Below are positions 6,327 to 13,580 of a stretch of 15,981 bases of DNA, in pieces. Origin of the DNA: Aquirhabdus sp. GTDB lineage: Bacteria > Pseudomonadota > Gammaproteobacteria > Pseudomonadales > Moraxellaceae. Position numbers and translations under genes: made by a program. The stretch covers positions 1-15,981 of the forward strand of contig JASLHI010000025.1 in assembly GCA_030149815.1 (NCBI GenBank). Direction: 5' to 3'. The notes under the pieces were generated by a model that saw nothing but the letters and a program-made list of their open reading frames with translations, made no database searches and was not told where the DNA came from. Each line of letters opens with the position of its first letter. Within the stretch, counting starts at the first letter, position 1.

Positions 6327-7346
6327 ATGAGTACAGCCCGCCCTCGCCCACAAACCAATCAATACAAAGATATTGAACATCCATTTGCAAAATACGTGCG
6401 AATTTTAGGCAAAGGTAAACGCGGAAGCCGCTCTCTCACATTTGAAGAGGCGTTGGACGCATTTGGGCAAATTCTCGATGATGAAGTTTTAGATGCGCAA
6501 CTCGGTGCATTTCTGATGCTGTTACGAGTGAAAGAAGAATCTGTTGATGAGTTAGCAGGATTCGTCACCGCAACGCGTGATCGTTTAAACCTTCCTACTA
6601 TTCACGTTGATTTGGATTGGTCAAGTTATGCGGGCAAGCGTCGTCATTATCCATGGTTTTTATTGGCAGCGTTGACACTAGCTAAATCTGGCGTACGCGT
6701 ATTTATGCATGGCGCAGCAGGTCATACGATTAATCGTTTATACACAGAAGATGTTTTACCTGTACTTGGTTTTAATCCATGTAAATCAGCCGATGAAGTT
6801 GCAAAAGCTTTAGATGAGCATAATTTTGCGTTTCTTCCCCTATCCGTTTTGTCACCAAAATTGAGTGAAATGATTGATTTGCGTAATGTTATGGGGTTAC
6901 GTTCACCTGTGCATACGCTTGCACGTCTAATTAATCCCTTTAATGCCAGTGTGACCTTGCAAGCCATTTTTCACCCTGCTTATCGCACGTCACACCAGCA
7001 TACTGCGCTGCGTTTAGGTTATCAAAATGCTGCGGTGATCAAAGGTGAAGGTGGTGAGTTTGAGCGTAATCCTGATGCGCGGACTTTGGTTCTTGGAATT
7101 AAAGATGGCGTCAGTTATGAAACTGAATGGGATATGCTGAATGAATCACGTAGCGATGTCGAAGAATCATTTAATTTGGATGAGTTTGTTTCGGTTTGGC
7201 AAGGTAAAACCAAGCATGAGTATGGGGAAAAAGCGGTTGTGGGAACGCTTGCATTGACATTAGTTGCGTTGAAAAAAGCTGATTTGATGGATGAAGCGAT
7301 GGCGTTGGCACAAAAGATGTGGGATGGACGGTTCATTCAAAATTGA
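6327..7346 (+). CDS. ybiB: YbiB/TrpD2-family nucleic-acid-binding protein
   Basis: This 339-residue protein has the fold of anthranilate phosphoribosyltransferase (TrpD): an N-terminal helical domain with LTFEEALDAFGQILDDEV (37-54) and a larger alpha/beta domain. The GTGGD phosphoribosyl-pyrophosphate loop of true TrpD is not present; the segment SYAGKRRHYPWFLLAALTL (100-118) stands there instead, and VFMHGAAGHT (125-134) and VIKGEGGEFERNPD (237-250) are typical of the YbiB branch. E. coli YbiB is known to bind DNA and RNA without phosphoribosyltransferase activity, so no role in tryptophan synthesis is proposed. The N-terminus is rich in Arg and Pro. The gene stands alone; its ribosome binding site is weak. 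In E. coli ybiB is in a LexA-controlled operon with dinG, but dinG is not here and no LexA-like box was seen. Confidence 0.88.
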   Translation: MSTARPRPQTNQYKDIEHPFAKYVRILGKGKRGSRSLTFEEALDAFGQILDDEVLDAQLGAFLMLLRVKEESVDELAGFVTATRDRLNLPTIHVDLDWSSYAGKRRHYPWFLLAALTLAKSGVRVFMHGAAGHTINRLYTEDVLPVLGFNPCKSADEVAKALDEHNFAFLPLSVLSPKLSEMIDLRNVMGLRSPVHTLARLINPFNASVTLQAIFHPAYRTSHQHTALRLGYQNAAVIKGEGGEFERNPDARTLVLGIKDGVSYETEWDMLNESRSDVEESFNLDEFVSVWQGKTKHEYGEKAVVGTLALTLVALKKADLMDEAMALAQKMWDGRFIQN

Positions 7347-7351
7347 TTTAC

Positions 7352-7392
7352 AAAAAAGACTAGCATTACAGATGCTACCGCAATGCTATTTT
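7352..7392. terminator. Bidirectional terminator between ybiB and the DUF4145 gene
   Basis: TAGCATT (7361-7367) pairs with AATGCTA (7382-7388). On the plus strand TTTT follows at once; on the minus strand six T's (complement of 7352-7357) follow three bases after the stem. A second copy of ATGCTA (7372-7377) can pair with the same left arm in a tighter hairpin with a 5-base loop, so two alternative folds exist. The position between convergent genes supports a terminator. Confidence 0.6.
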
Positions 7393-7398
7393 AAAATC

Positions 7399-8142
7399 TC
7401 ATTTACCGTCCCGACTTTTGATATGTTGTTTAGTTTCTTCGGGAACTATATCAGCGTAAAGAAGATCCAGTTCTTTAGGTTTTGTAATCATTTCAACAGC
7501 AATAAAATTAAGAACATGAAATAGTTTCAAAGCTATATCACGACCATCATCAAGATCTATTTGCCCTGGATGAACGGCATTATTTCCTACAACTCTAAGT
7601 AAATCCAATGCCTTTTGGATTTTTGGACTCAAACCTTCAGAAACTAGCTCCTTAATATCATCATTTATTTTGTTGCCCGATTTCCCTAACTGCTTAAGTA
7701 AGAGTTGCAAAGCTAATCTTAATATAGCGGTAGCACCTTTAGGTGAATCAACAACTATAGTTGATGCTTCTATATATAAATCTTGTATTTCTTGTTCCAT
7801 ATCAGAATTTGGTGGTGGAATAGCAGATTTTCTTGGATAAACAATTTCTCCCTTAATCCAAAGGGAAATATCGGAGCATGTTAAACATGTGGCAACTGAA
7901 AAGCTCTTAGGAACAAATTCAGGAAAATGCTTGTTATTTACCTCTTCCACCCTCTGAACAAAGCCTAAAATGGCTTTTTGCTGATAATCTTGTATTTGTG
8001 TTCTATAACTATAGAAAAAATTATTCAGAATTAAATTGGCACAACTGCTAGCAACGTTTGCATCGAACCACTTTTGTTGTGATGCTACATTACAATGCGG
8101 GCAAATAAATTTTTCTTTTTTAAACTGTGGGCTTAAATCCAT
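7399..8142 (-). CDS. DUF4145 protein with N-terminal zinc ribbon
   Basis: This 247-residue protein has CPHC (Cys14/Cys17) and CLTC (Cys86/Cys89), two CxxC knuckles that probably bind one zinc. A helical C-terminal part (about 118-215) contains SPKGATAILRLALQLLL and LLRVVGNNAVHPGQID, the hallmark of DUF4145. The Arg183-x7-His191 arrangement in RVVGNNAVH resembles the catalytic motif of HEPN nucleases, to which I believe this family is related, but activity is not shown. DUF4145 domains also occur fused to restriction-type enzymes. No toxin partner, methylase or nuclease gene is next to it. On the minus strand AGGTGG lies 7 bases before the chosen ATG; another out-of-frame ATG overlaps this spacer. 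Hand counts of four 60-base stretches give about 33% GC, lower than the adjoining DUF815 gene, which suggests acquisition. The function is unknown. Confidence 0.8.
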   Translation of the reverse strand: MDLSPQFKKEKFICPHCNVASQQKWFDANVASSCANLILNNFFYSYRTQIQDYQQKAILGFVQRVEEVNNKHFPEFVPKSFSVATCLTCSDISLWIKGEIVYPRKSAIPPPNSDMEQEIQDLYIEASTIVVDSPKGATAILRLALQLLLKQLGKSGNKINDDIKELVSEGLSPKIQKALDLLRVVGNNAVHPGQIDLDDGRDIALKLFHVLNFIAVEMITKPKELDLLYADIVPEETKQHIKSRDGK

Positions 8143-8201
8143 ACATTAACCACCTATTATATTAAGCAGACAACTTATTAAATATTAAGTAAAATTATTA
8201 G

Positions 8202-9068
8202 TCAGTTTTTCCCAGCCAACAACTTCACCCCCGACCAATGCCTTGCAAACTGCGCCGCAGCACGACCCGAACGTTGACCACGCGTCAGTGACCATTTCAG
8301 CGCCTCTTTGCGCGCTTCATCATCCAATGGAATATTTTGCTTAGATAACCAATGCGTCACGATGTCTAAATATGTTTCCTGATCCATCGGATGAAATGCC
8401 AGCCAAAGTCCAAAACGATCAGACAACGAGACCTTCTCTTCAACCGACTCTTGCGGATGAATTTCGCCTTGAAATGCTGCGTCTGTTCGAGTTACAGGAA
8501 GATTCTCATGCATAAACTCAGGCAATAAATGACGACGATTACTAGTCGCATAAATCAGCACATTGCCTGCACTCGACTGCACGGAACCATCTAATGCACT
8601 CTTGAGCGCACGATAATTTTCATCTTCTGCGTTAAACGCCAAGTCATCACAATACACGATGAACTTTTCTGGACGATCAGCAATCAATGCACGAATTTGA
8701 GGCAGATGCACCAAATCATCGCGTGCAACTTCGATCACACGAAGTCCATCTTTCTGAAAATCATTCAGTAATGCACGAATGAGAGACGATTTACCTGTTC
8801 CACGTGCACCAGTCAGCAATACATCATTGGCAGGAAATCCAGCTAAAAACTGCTTTGTATTTTGGGTCACTCGTTCTTTTTGTCGTTCAATGCCCAACAA
8901 ATCCACCAAACTGACAGGTTGCTTGGCAAAGACTGGTATTAAGCCGCGATTCTGCCAGATAAATGCTGGTGCATTGAAATCTGGGCTTTTAGGCACTGGT
9001 GGTAAAACATTGTGCGCTTGCTCTACCAACTGTTCTAGTCGAAATAAAAATGATTCAGAAAGGTTCAT
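8202..9068 (-). CDS. DUF815 AAA+ ATPase
   Basis: From the ATG at 9068 the protein has 288 residues. It shows a Walker A motif GARGTGKS (87-94), a Walker B strand FIVYCDDL ending in Asp141/Asp142, a sensor-1 Asn177 in YATSNRRH, and a late SGRAAAQFARHW with a possible sensor-2 Arg269. This is the complete DUF815 pattern of AAA+ proteins, related to DnaC/ClpX-type P-loops. The cellular role is not established. A longer reading frame from a TTG at 9101 would add 11 residues (LPHPLLICRYA); I prefer the ATG, where the conserved-looking sequence begins, although its ribosome binding site is weak. It lies 59 bases upstream of the DUF4145 gene on the same strand, so co-transcription is possible, but the two differ in base composition. 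Confidence 0.88.
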   Translation of the reverse strand: MNLSESFLFRLEQLVEQAHNVLPPVPKSPDFNAPAFIWQNRGLIPVFAKQPVSLVDLLGIERQKERVTQNTKQFLAGFPANDVLLTGARGTGKSSLIRALLNDFQKDGLRVIEVARDDLVHLPQIRALIADRPEKFIVYCDDLAFNAEDENYRALKSALDGSVQSSAGNVLIYATSNRRHLLPEFMHENLPVTRTDAAFQGEIHPQESVEEKVSLSDRFGLWLAFHPMDQETYLDIVTHWLSKQNIPLDDEARKEALKWSLTRGQRSGRAAAQFARHWSGVKLLAGKN

Positions 9069-9341
9069 AGCGTATCTACAAATCAATAATGGATGCGGCA
9101 AATCGAATTTAACTGTTATATCACAGTCAAGAAAAAGGTGATGTGCTTATTTTATATCGCTGTTAATTTTGATCTGTAGGTTATTCATAAATATATCATT
9201 TTGTGATTAATAATTCGCCAAGTGACTGAAACTTTGCAATTATATTTTTAGAAGATGGATTTTTTGGTGTGATTTTTGCTTAATTCATGATGTGTAATTG
9301 ATCAAGCAGGAATAAGGCGGATTTTTCACTTCGCCGAATAT
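9069..9341. promoter_or_regulatory. Divergent control region of DUF815 and nitrate reductase genes
   Basis: This 273-base AT-rich region separates two divergent genes and contains no ORF of note. Toward DUF815, the minus strand has TTGACT (complement of 9125-9130), a good -35, with only a weak TTCGAT 17 bases further. An inverted repeat ATCAC (9120-9124)/GTGAT (9138-9142) could be an operator. Toward the nitrate reductase, a sigma-54 type element lies at 9265-9280. GGCG (9316-9319) can pair with CGCC (9332-9335) just ahead of the ATG and would enclose the only purine-rich stretch. Confidence 0.4.
9265..9280 (+). promoter_or_regulatory. Candidate sigma-54 (RpoN) promoter of the nitrate reductase gene
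   Basis: The sequence TGGTGTGATTTTTGCT fits TGGCACG-N4-TTGCW: the -24 GG (9266-9267) and -12 GC (9278-9279) are 12 bases apart as required, and TTGC is exact. The predicted start is near 9291, leaving about 50 bases of leader. Control by NtrC and sigma-54 is the usual pattern for nitrate assimilation, which strengthens the match. No clear NtrC palindrome was found upstream. Confidence 0.55.
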
Positions 9342-12300
9342 ATGATGACAAGCCAAAACATCAAATCTGTCTGTCCTTATTGCGGTGTGGGTTGCGGAAT
9401 AATCCTACACGTAGAAGACGGTCAAGTAGTCAAAGTTTCAGGTGATAAAGATCATCCGACTAACTTCGGTCGTCTTTGCACCAAAGGCTCGTCATCTCAC
9501 CTCGCCTTAAGAAAATCAGGACGCTTAGAAAACGCTTTTATACGCCCCAATCGCGATCTGGAAACTGTTCAATTGCCGATGACTCACGCGATTAAAGAAA
9601 CAGCAACTCGCCTTCGTCATATTTTAGATGTACATGGTGCTGATGCGTTGTCATTCTATGTATCAGGGCAAATGTCGATTGAGGCGCAATACCTCATCAA
9701 TAAACTCGCTAAAGGCTTTGTTGGCACCAATAACATCGAGTCCAACTCTCGCCTGTGTATGGCAAGTGCTGGCAGTGGTTATAAGTTATCACTAGGTGCG
9801 GATGGCCCTCCTGGTTCATATCAAGACTTCGATCACACAGACTTATTTTTTGTCATCGGCAGCAATATGGCGGACTGTCATCCAATTTTGTTCTTACGGA
9901 TGATGGATCGCGTGAAAGCTGGGGCAAAACTCATTGTCGTCGATCCACGTCGCAATGCAACCGCCGATAAAGCAAGTCTTTTTATGCAAATTAAACCCGG
10001 AACAGACTTGGCTCTGCTCAATGGTTTATTGCATTTATTGCATAAAAATGGTCATACAGATGCTGAGTTTATTGAAGACTTTACCGATGGCTGGAATGAT
10101 CTGCCTGCATTTTTAGAAGAGTACACTCCAGAAAAAGTCTCTGAAATGACAGGAATTCCAGAAGCTGATATTCGCCAAGCGGCACAAATGATTGGCGAAG
10201 CACCTGAGTTTATCAGTTGCTGGACGATGGGACTGAATCAAAGCACCCATGGTACTTGGAATACCAATGCGATTTGTAACCTTCATCTCGCCACTGGAAA
10301 AATCTGCCGCCTTGGAAGTGGTCCTTTTTCATTAACTGGTCAACCCAATGCCATGGGCGGACGTGAAATGGGCTATATGGGTGCAGGTTTACCAGGTCAA
10401 CGCTCAGTGTTGGTCGATGATGATCGTACGTTTATTGAAAACCTCTGGAAGATTCCAACAGGAACACTCACCACTAAACTCGGTACAGGCACGGTCGATA
10501 TGTTCGAGCGCATGTCTGCTGGCGAAATCAAAGCGTGTTGGGTCATTTGCACCAATCCTATTGCAACCCTTCCAAACCGTCAAAATGTCATTAATGGTCT
10601 TGAAGCTGCTGAACTTGTGATTTCACAAGATGCATTCTTTGACACAGAAACCAATCGCTATGCTGACATTTTACTTCCGGGAGCACTGTGGGCTGAAGCT
10701 GAAGGCGTAATGATTAACTCTGAGCGCAATATGACGCTCATGCAAAAAGCCATTGATCCACCAGACGCGGCATTACCTGACTGGCAAATCATTGCGCTTA
10801 TTGCTTGTGATATGGGATTTTCAGAAGCATTCAACTATGCTTCTGCTGCGGAAGTTTTTGCTGAAATCAGTGCAGCAACCAATCTAAAAACTGGCTATGA
10901 CTTACGCGGTGCAAGTCATGCCAGACTGAAAGAAACACCATTGCAATGGCCCTGTTCTCCAGAAAGCGTAGAAAATCGCAATCCTATTCGTTACATCAAT
11001 GATGGGATTAGCCAAACATCTTATGAAAAACCTGATGGTAAACGTCCTCGTCTGATTTTTCCGACCCCTAAAAAGAAAGGCGTATTTTTTGCTCGTCCGC
11101 ATGTTGATCCAAACGAAATGCCCGATGCCAGTTTTCCTGTCGTACTCAATACAGGTCGTTTGCAACATCAATGGCATACGATGACTAAGACTGGCAAGAT
11201 TCCAATGCTGAATAAGCTCAATCCCAGTACTTTTGTCGAAATTCACCCTGAAGACGCAACTGCTCTAGGCATCAAAGATCAAGACACCGTTGAAGTTCGT
11301 TCACGTCGTGGTTTCGCTCATCTACCTGCCGTGGTTACACCACGTGTTCGCGTTGGTAATTGCTTCGTTCCAATGCATTGGAATGATAGTTTTGGCAAAA
11401 ATCTGTGCATCAATGCAGTGACTAACGATGCAATTGATCCTATTTCTCAACAACCTGAATTTAAATTCTGTGCCGTTCAACTCAAAAAAGTAGCCGCGCC
11501 GCACAACTCGACAGCGTCGCCAGAAAAAAATATTTCTGCTTCTACTACAAATTCACATGTGACAGAGGAACTAGACATGTCTCATATTGATGCGCTCAAT
11601 GAACTGCTTGGACTACCACTACTTGAAGCACCAAAGCTCGATGACGCCGAAAAAACTTATATGGCAGGTTTCATCAGTGGTTTGCGCACGACTGAAGGAC
11701 GACAAGCAGGAGGAATACCGACTATTCCAACAGCAGCACCATTATCCTCACATACCAAGCTCTGGTTAGATGGTGTATTGGCAGGATTATTTAGTCGCTC
11801 TGCCGCTGCACCACTGGCATTAAGTAACGAATCTGATAACACACGTGTGATGCGTATGCGCCCAAAAGTCGCATTATTATGGGCGTCACAAACTGGAAAT
11901 ATTGAATCGCTGAGCGAGCGTTACGCCACAAAACTCATGGAAGCAGGATTTGAAATCAGATTATCCTGTATGTCTGATTACCAAGCATCTAATCTAGAAA
12001 AAACTCAATACGTTCTCATGATGAGTAGTACATTTGGCGATGGTGATCCACCAGATAATGGTCAAACATTCTGGTCAGCACTAAAAGCAGATAACGCACC
12101 AAAATTGAATGGCGTTCGTTATGCAGTTATCGCTTTTGGTGATGCAAATTATGATCAATTCTGCGGTCATGGCAAAAATTTAGATAAGCGCATGGCTGAA
12201 TTGGGTGCGATCAGCCTCACAGATCGAGTGGATTGCGATACTGAATATCAACCCACTGCAGATCAATGGCTAGAACGTGTGATTGCGCGAATTAAAGAAG

Positions 12301-13478
12301 AAGACGAGCTGATCCATGCAACACCTGCTGGCGAAATTACGGCTGTTCCAGCACGAACATTGCCGACAAAAGCCAATCCAGCACCTGCTCGCCTTGTGAA
12401 AAATCTACGTCTCAATACCGCAGGTGCAACCAAGGATACTCGCTACTTTGCGTTTGATGTTGGTGATTCAGGCTTGGAATATGAAGCTGGTGACTCTCTG
12501 GGTGTATGGCCGAGCAATTGCCCTGATCTCGTCCACGAAGTAATCGGACTCGTTGGGCTCAAACCCGATATGATGGTGAATGTTGCAAAAGTCGGTGAAG
12601 TTGAGCTCGTCGAAGCATTAACCAAGCATTTTGAAATTGCACGTCCTAGCCATGATGCGCTGACATTCATCGCAACCCATACTCAAGGGGACGAACTAAC
12701 TCGACTCCTCAAAGAAGATCGTAAAGAAGATCTAAAAACATGGCTGTGGAATCGTCAACTCGTCGATGTACTACATCAATTCCCTGTCAAAATGACAGCT
12801 TCGGAACTACTTGGCATACTAAAAAGAATGCAACCTCGCCTGTATTCAATTGCATCAAGCCCCAAAGCTCATCCAGGTGAAGTTCATTTGACTGTATCAG
12901 CAGTGAGATATGAACACGAACAACGCCTCCGTAAAGGTGTTTCTTCGACTTTTCTTGCAGAAAGAGCTGATACCATAACCGTTCCTGTTTTCGTGCAACA
13001 ATCTGCGCATTTCCGCCCACCACATCAAGGCAACACACCGATGATTATGGTCGGTCCTGGCACTGGCATCGCACCATTTCGTGGATTCTTACATGAACGT
13101 CGTGCACGTGGCGATAAAGGACGGAATTGGTTATTTTTTGGTGACCAATACTCTGCGACTGATTTCTACTACCGTGAAGAACTTGAGGAAATGCAAAAAG
13201 ATGGTTTACTCACCCGTCTAGACCTTGCTTTTTCAAGAGATCAAGCAGAAAAAATTTATGTCCAAGATCGTATGCGTGAACACGGTGCAGAACTATGGGC
13301 TTGGTTAGAAGAAGGTGCGCACTTCTATGTCTGTGGTGATGCAAGCAAAATGGCTAAAGATGTTGATGCAACTTTGAAATCTATCATTGCCAAACACGGC
13401 GGCTTATCTGAAGATAAAGCACAGGAATATATCAATCGTTTATCGAAAGAAAAACGTTATGTTCGAGATGTTTACTAA
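9342..13478 (+). CDS. nasA: Assimilatory nitrate reductase fused to NADPH diflavin reductase
   Basis: One 1378-residue cytoplasmic chain joins two enzymes. The first half (about 1-716) is a NasA-type molybdenum protein: Cys11, Cys14, Cys18 and Cys46 for a [4Fe-4S] cluster, Cys139 in SRLCMASA as the likely Mo ligand, and a C-terminal molybdopterin dinucleotide-binding domain near 597-716. After a linker, the second half resembles CysJ of sulfite reductase: FMN flavodoxin (about 842-985; SQTGN, STFGDGDP, FGDANYDQF), an FAD domain (RLYSIASS at 1166-1173) and an NADPH domain (VGPGTGIAPFRGF, FYVCGDASKMAKDVD), ending KRYVRDVY like CysJ. The inferred route is NADPH to FAD to FMN to Fe-S to Mo and nitrate, giving nitrite. 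The [2Fe-2S] tail of Klebsiella NasA is absent. The ATG at 9342 (or 9345) lacks a ribosome binding site. An internal start may exist at 11577. The gene is monocistronic. Confidence 0.95.
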   Translation: MMTSQNIKSVCPYCGVGCGIILHVEDGQVVKVSGDKDHPTNFGRLCTKGSSSHLALRKSGRLENAFIRPNRDLETVQLPMTHAIKETATRLRHILDVHGADALSFYVSGQMSIEAQYLINKLAKGFVGTNNIESNSRLCMASAGSGYKLSLGADGPPGSYQDFDHTDLFFVIGSNMADCHPILFLRMMDRVKAGAKLIVVDPRRNATADKASLFMQIKPGTDLALLNGLLHLLHKNGHTDAEFIEDFTDGWNDLPAFLEEYTPEKVSEMTGIPEADIRQAAQMIGEAPEFISCWTMGLNQSTHGTWNTNAICNLHLATGKICRLGSGPFSLTGQPNAMGGREMGYMGAGLPGQRSVLVDDDRTFIENLWKIPTGTLTTKLGTGTVDMFERMSAGEIKACWVICTNPIATLPNRQNVINGLEAAELVISQDAFFDTETNRYADILLPGALWAEAEGVMINSERNMTLMQKAIDPPDAALPDWQIIALIACDMGFSEAFNYASAAEVFAEISAATNLKTGYDLRGASHARLKETPLQWPCSPESVENRNPIRYINDGISQTSYEKPDGKRPRLIFPTPKKKGVFFARPHVDPNEMPDASFPVVLNTGRLQHQWHTMTKTGKIPMLNKLNPSTFVEIHPEDATALGIKDQDTVEVRSRRGFAHLPAVVTPRVRVGNCFVPMHWNDSFGKNLCINAVTNDAIDPISQQPEFKFCAVQLKKVAAPHNSTASPEKNISASTTNSHVTEELDMSHIDALNELLGLPLLEAPKLDDAEKTYMAGFISGLRTTEGRQAGGIPTIPTAAPLSSHTKLWLDGVLAGLFSRSAAAPLALSNESDNTRVMRMRPKVALLWASQTGNIESLSERYATKLMEAGFEIRLSCMSDYQASNLEKTQYVLMMSSTFGDGDPPDNGQTFWSALKADNAPKLNGVRYAVIAFGDANYDQFCGHGKNLDKRMAELGAISLTDRVDCDTEYQPTADQWLERVIARIKEEDELIHATPAGEITAVPARTLPTKANPAPARLVKNLRLNTAGATKDTRYFAFDVGDSGLEYEAGDSLGVWPSNCPDLVHEVIGLVGLKPDMMVNVAKVGEVELVEALTKHFEIARPSHDALTFIATHTQGDELTRLLKEDRKEDLKTWLWNRQLVDVLHQFPVKMTASELLGILKRMQPRLYSIASSPKAHPGEVHLTVSAVRYEHEQRLRKGVSSTFLAERADTITVPVFVQQSAHFRPPHQGNTPMIMVGPGTGIAPFRGFLHERRARGDKGRNWLFFGDQYSATDFYYREELEEMQKDGLLTRLDLAFSRDQAEKIYVQDRMREHGAELWAWLEEGAHFYVCGDASKMAKDVDATLKSIIAKHGGLSEDKAQEYINRLSKEKRYVRDVY
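11564..11579 (+). promoter_or_regulatory. Internal Shine-Dalgarno and ATG at the domain junction
   Basis: AGAGGAA (11564-11570) precedes an in-frame ATG (11577-11579, Met746) by 6 bases, a better ribosome binding site than that of the full gene. It falls in the non-conserved linker, just before the sequence that leads into the flavodoxin. Initiation here would yield a reductase of 633 residues, close to the 599 of E. coli CysJ. This may be a relic of a once separate gene or a working second start. Confidence 0.5.
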
Positions 13479-13528
13479 GTGCTGTTGAGACTTACTCAAA
13501 ATCCTTAAAATATTAATCACCTCCAATA

Positions 13529-13561
13529 AAAAAAGACCTATCAATATGATGGGTCTTTTTT
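13529..13561. terminator. Bidirectional terminator between nitrate reductase and ppiD
   Basis: Six A's plus GACCTATCA (13529-13543) pair with TGATGGGTC plus six T's (13547-13561) around an ATA loop, with a single G-T mismatch pair. The stem ends in a T-run on both strands. It lies 50 bases after the nitrate reductase stop and 19 bases beyond the ppiD stop, so it serves both convergent genes. Confidence 0.92.
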
Positions 13562-13580
13562 ATAGATCAAGCTTTAGCGT

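Noticed and set aside
6327..7346. Anthranilate phosphoribosyltransferase (trpD) for tryptophan synthesis
   Set aside because: The GTGGD loop is not present and the sequence follows the YbiB branch; no other trp genes are nearby.
8155..8161. TATAAT on the minus strand as the promoter of the DUF4145 gene
   Set aside because: It lies immediately before the Shine-Dalgarno, so a transcript starting from it would lose the ribosome binding site, and no -35 box was found at the right distance.
9069..9101. TTG start at 9101 for the DUF815 protein
   Set aside because: It would add 11 residues not resembling the family and has no good ribosome binding site; the ATG at 9068 is simpler, though not proven.
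9120..9142. NtrC enhancer site upstream of the nitrate reductase
   Set aside because: The inverted repeat ATCAC/GTGAT has the wrong sequence and a 13-base spacing, so it was only noted as a possible operator.
10902..11246. A 114-codon minus-strand ORF inside the nitrate reductase gene
   Set aside because: It lies wholly within a well-conserved coding region on the other strand, has no recognisable domain and is probably a chance open frame.
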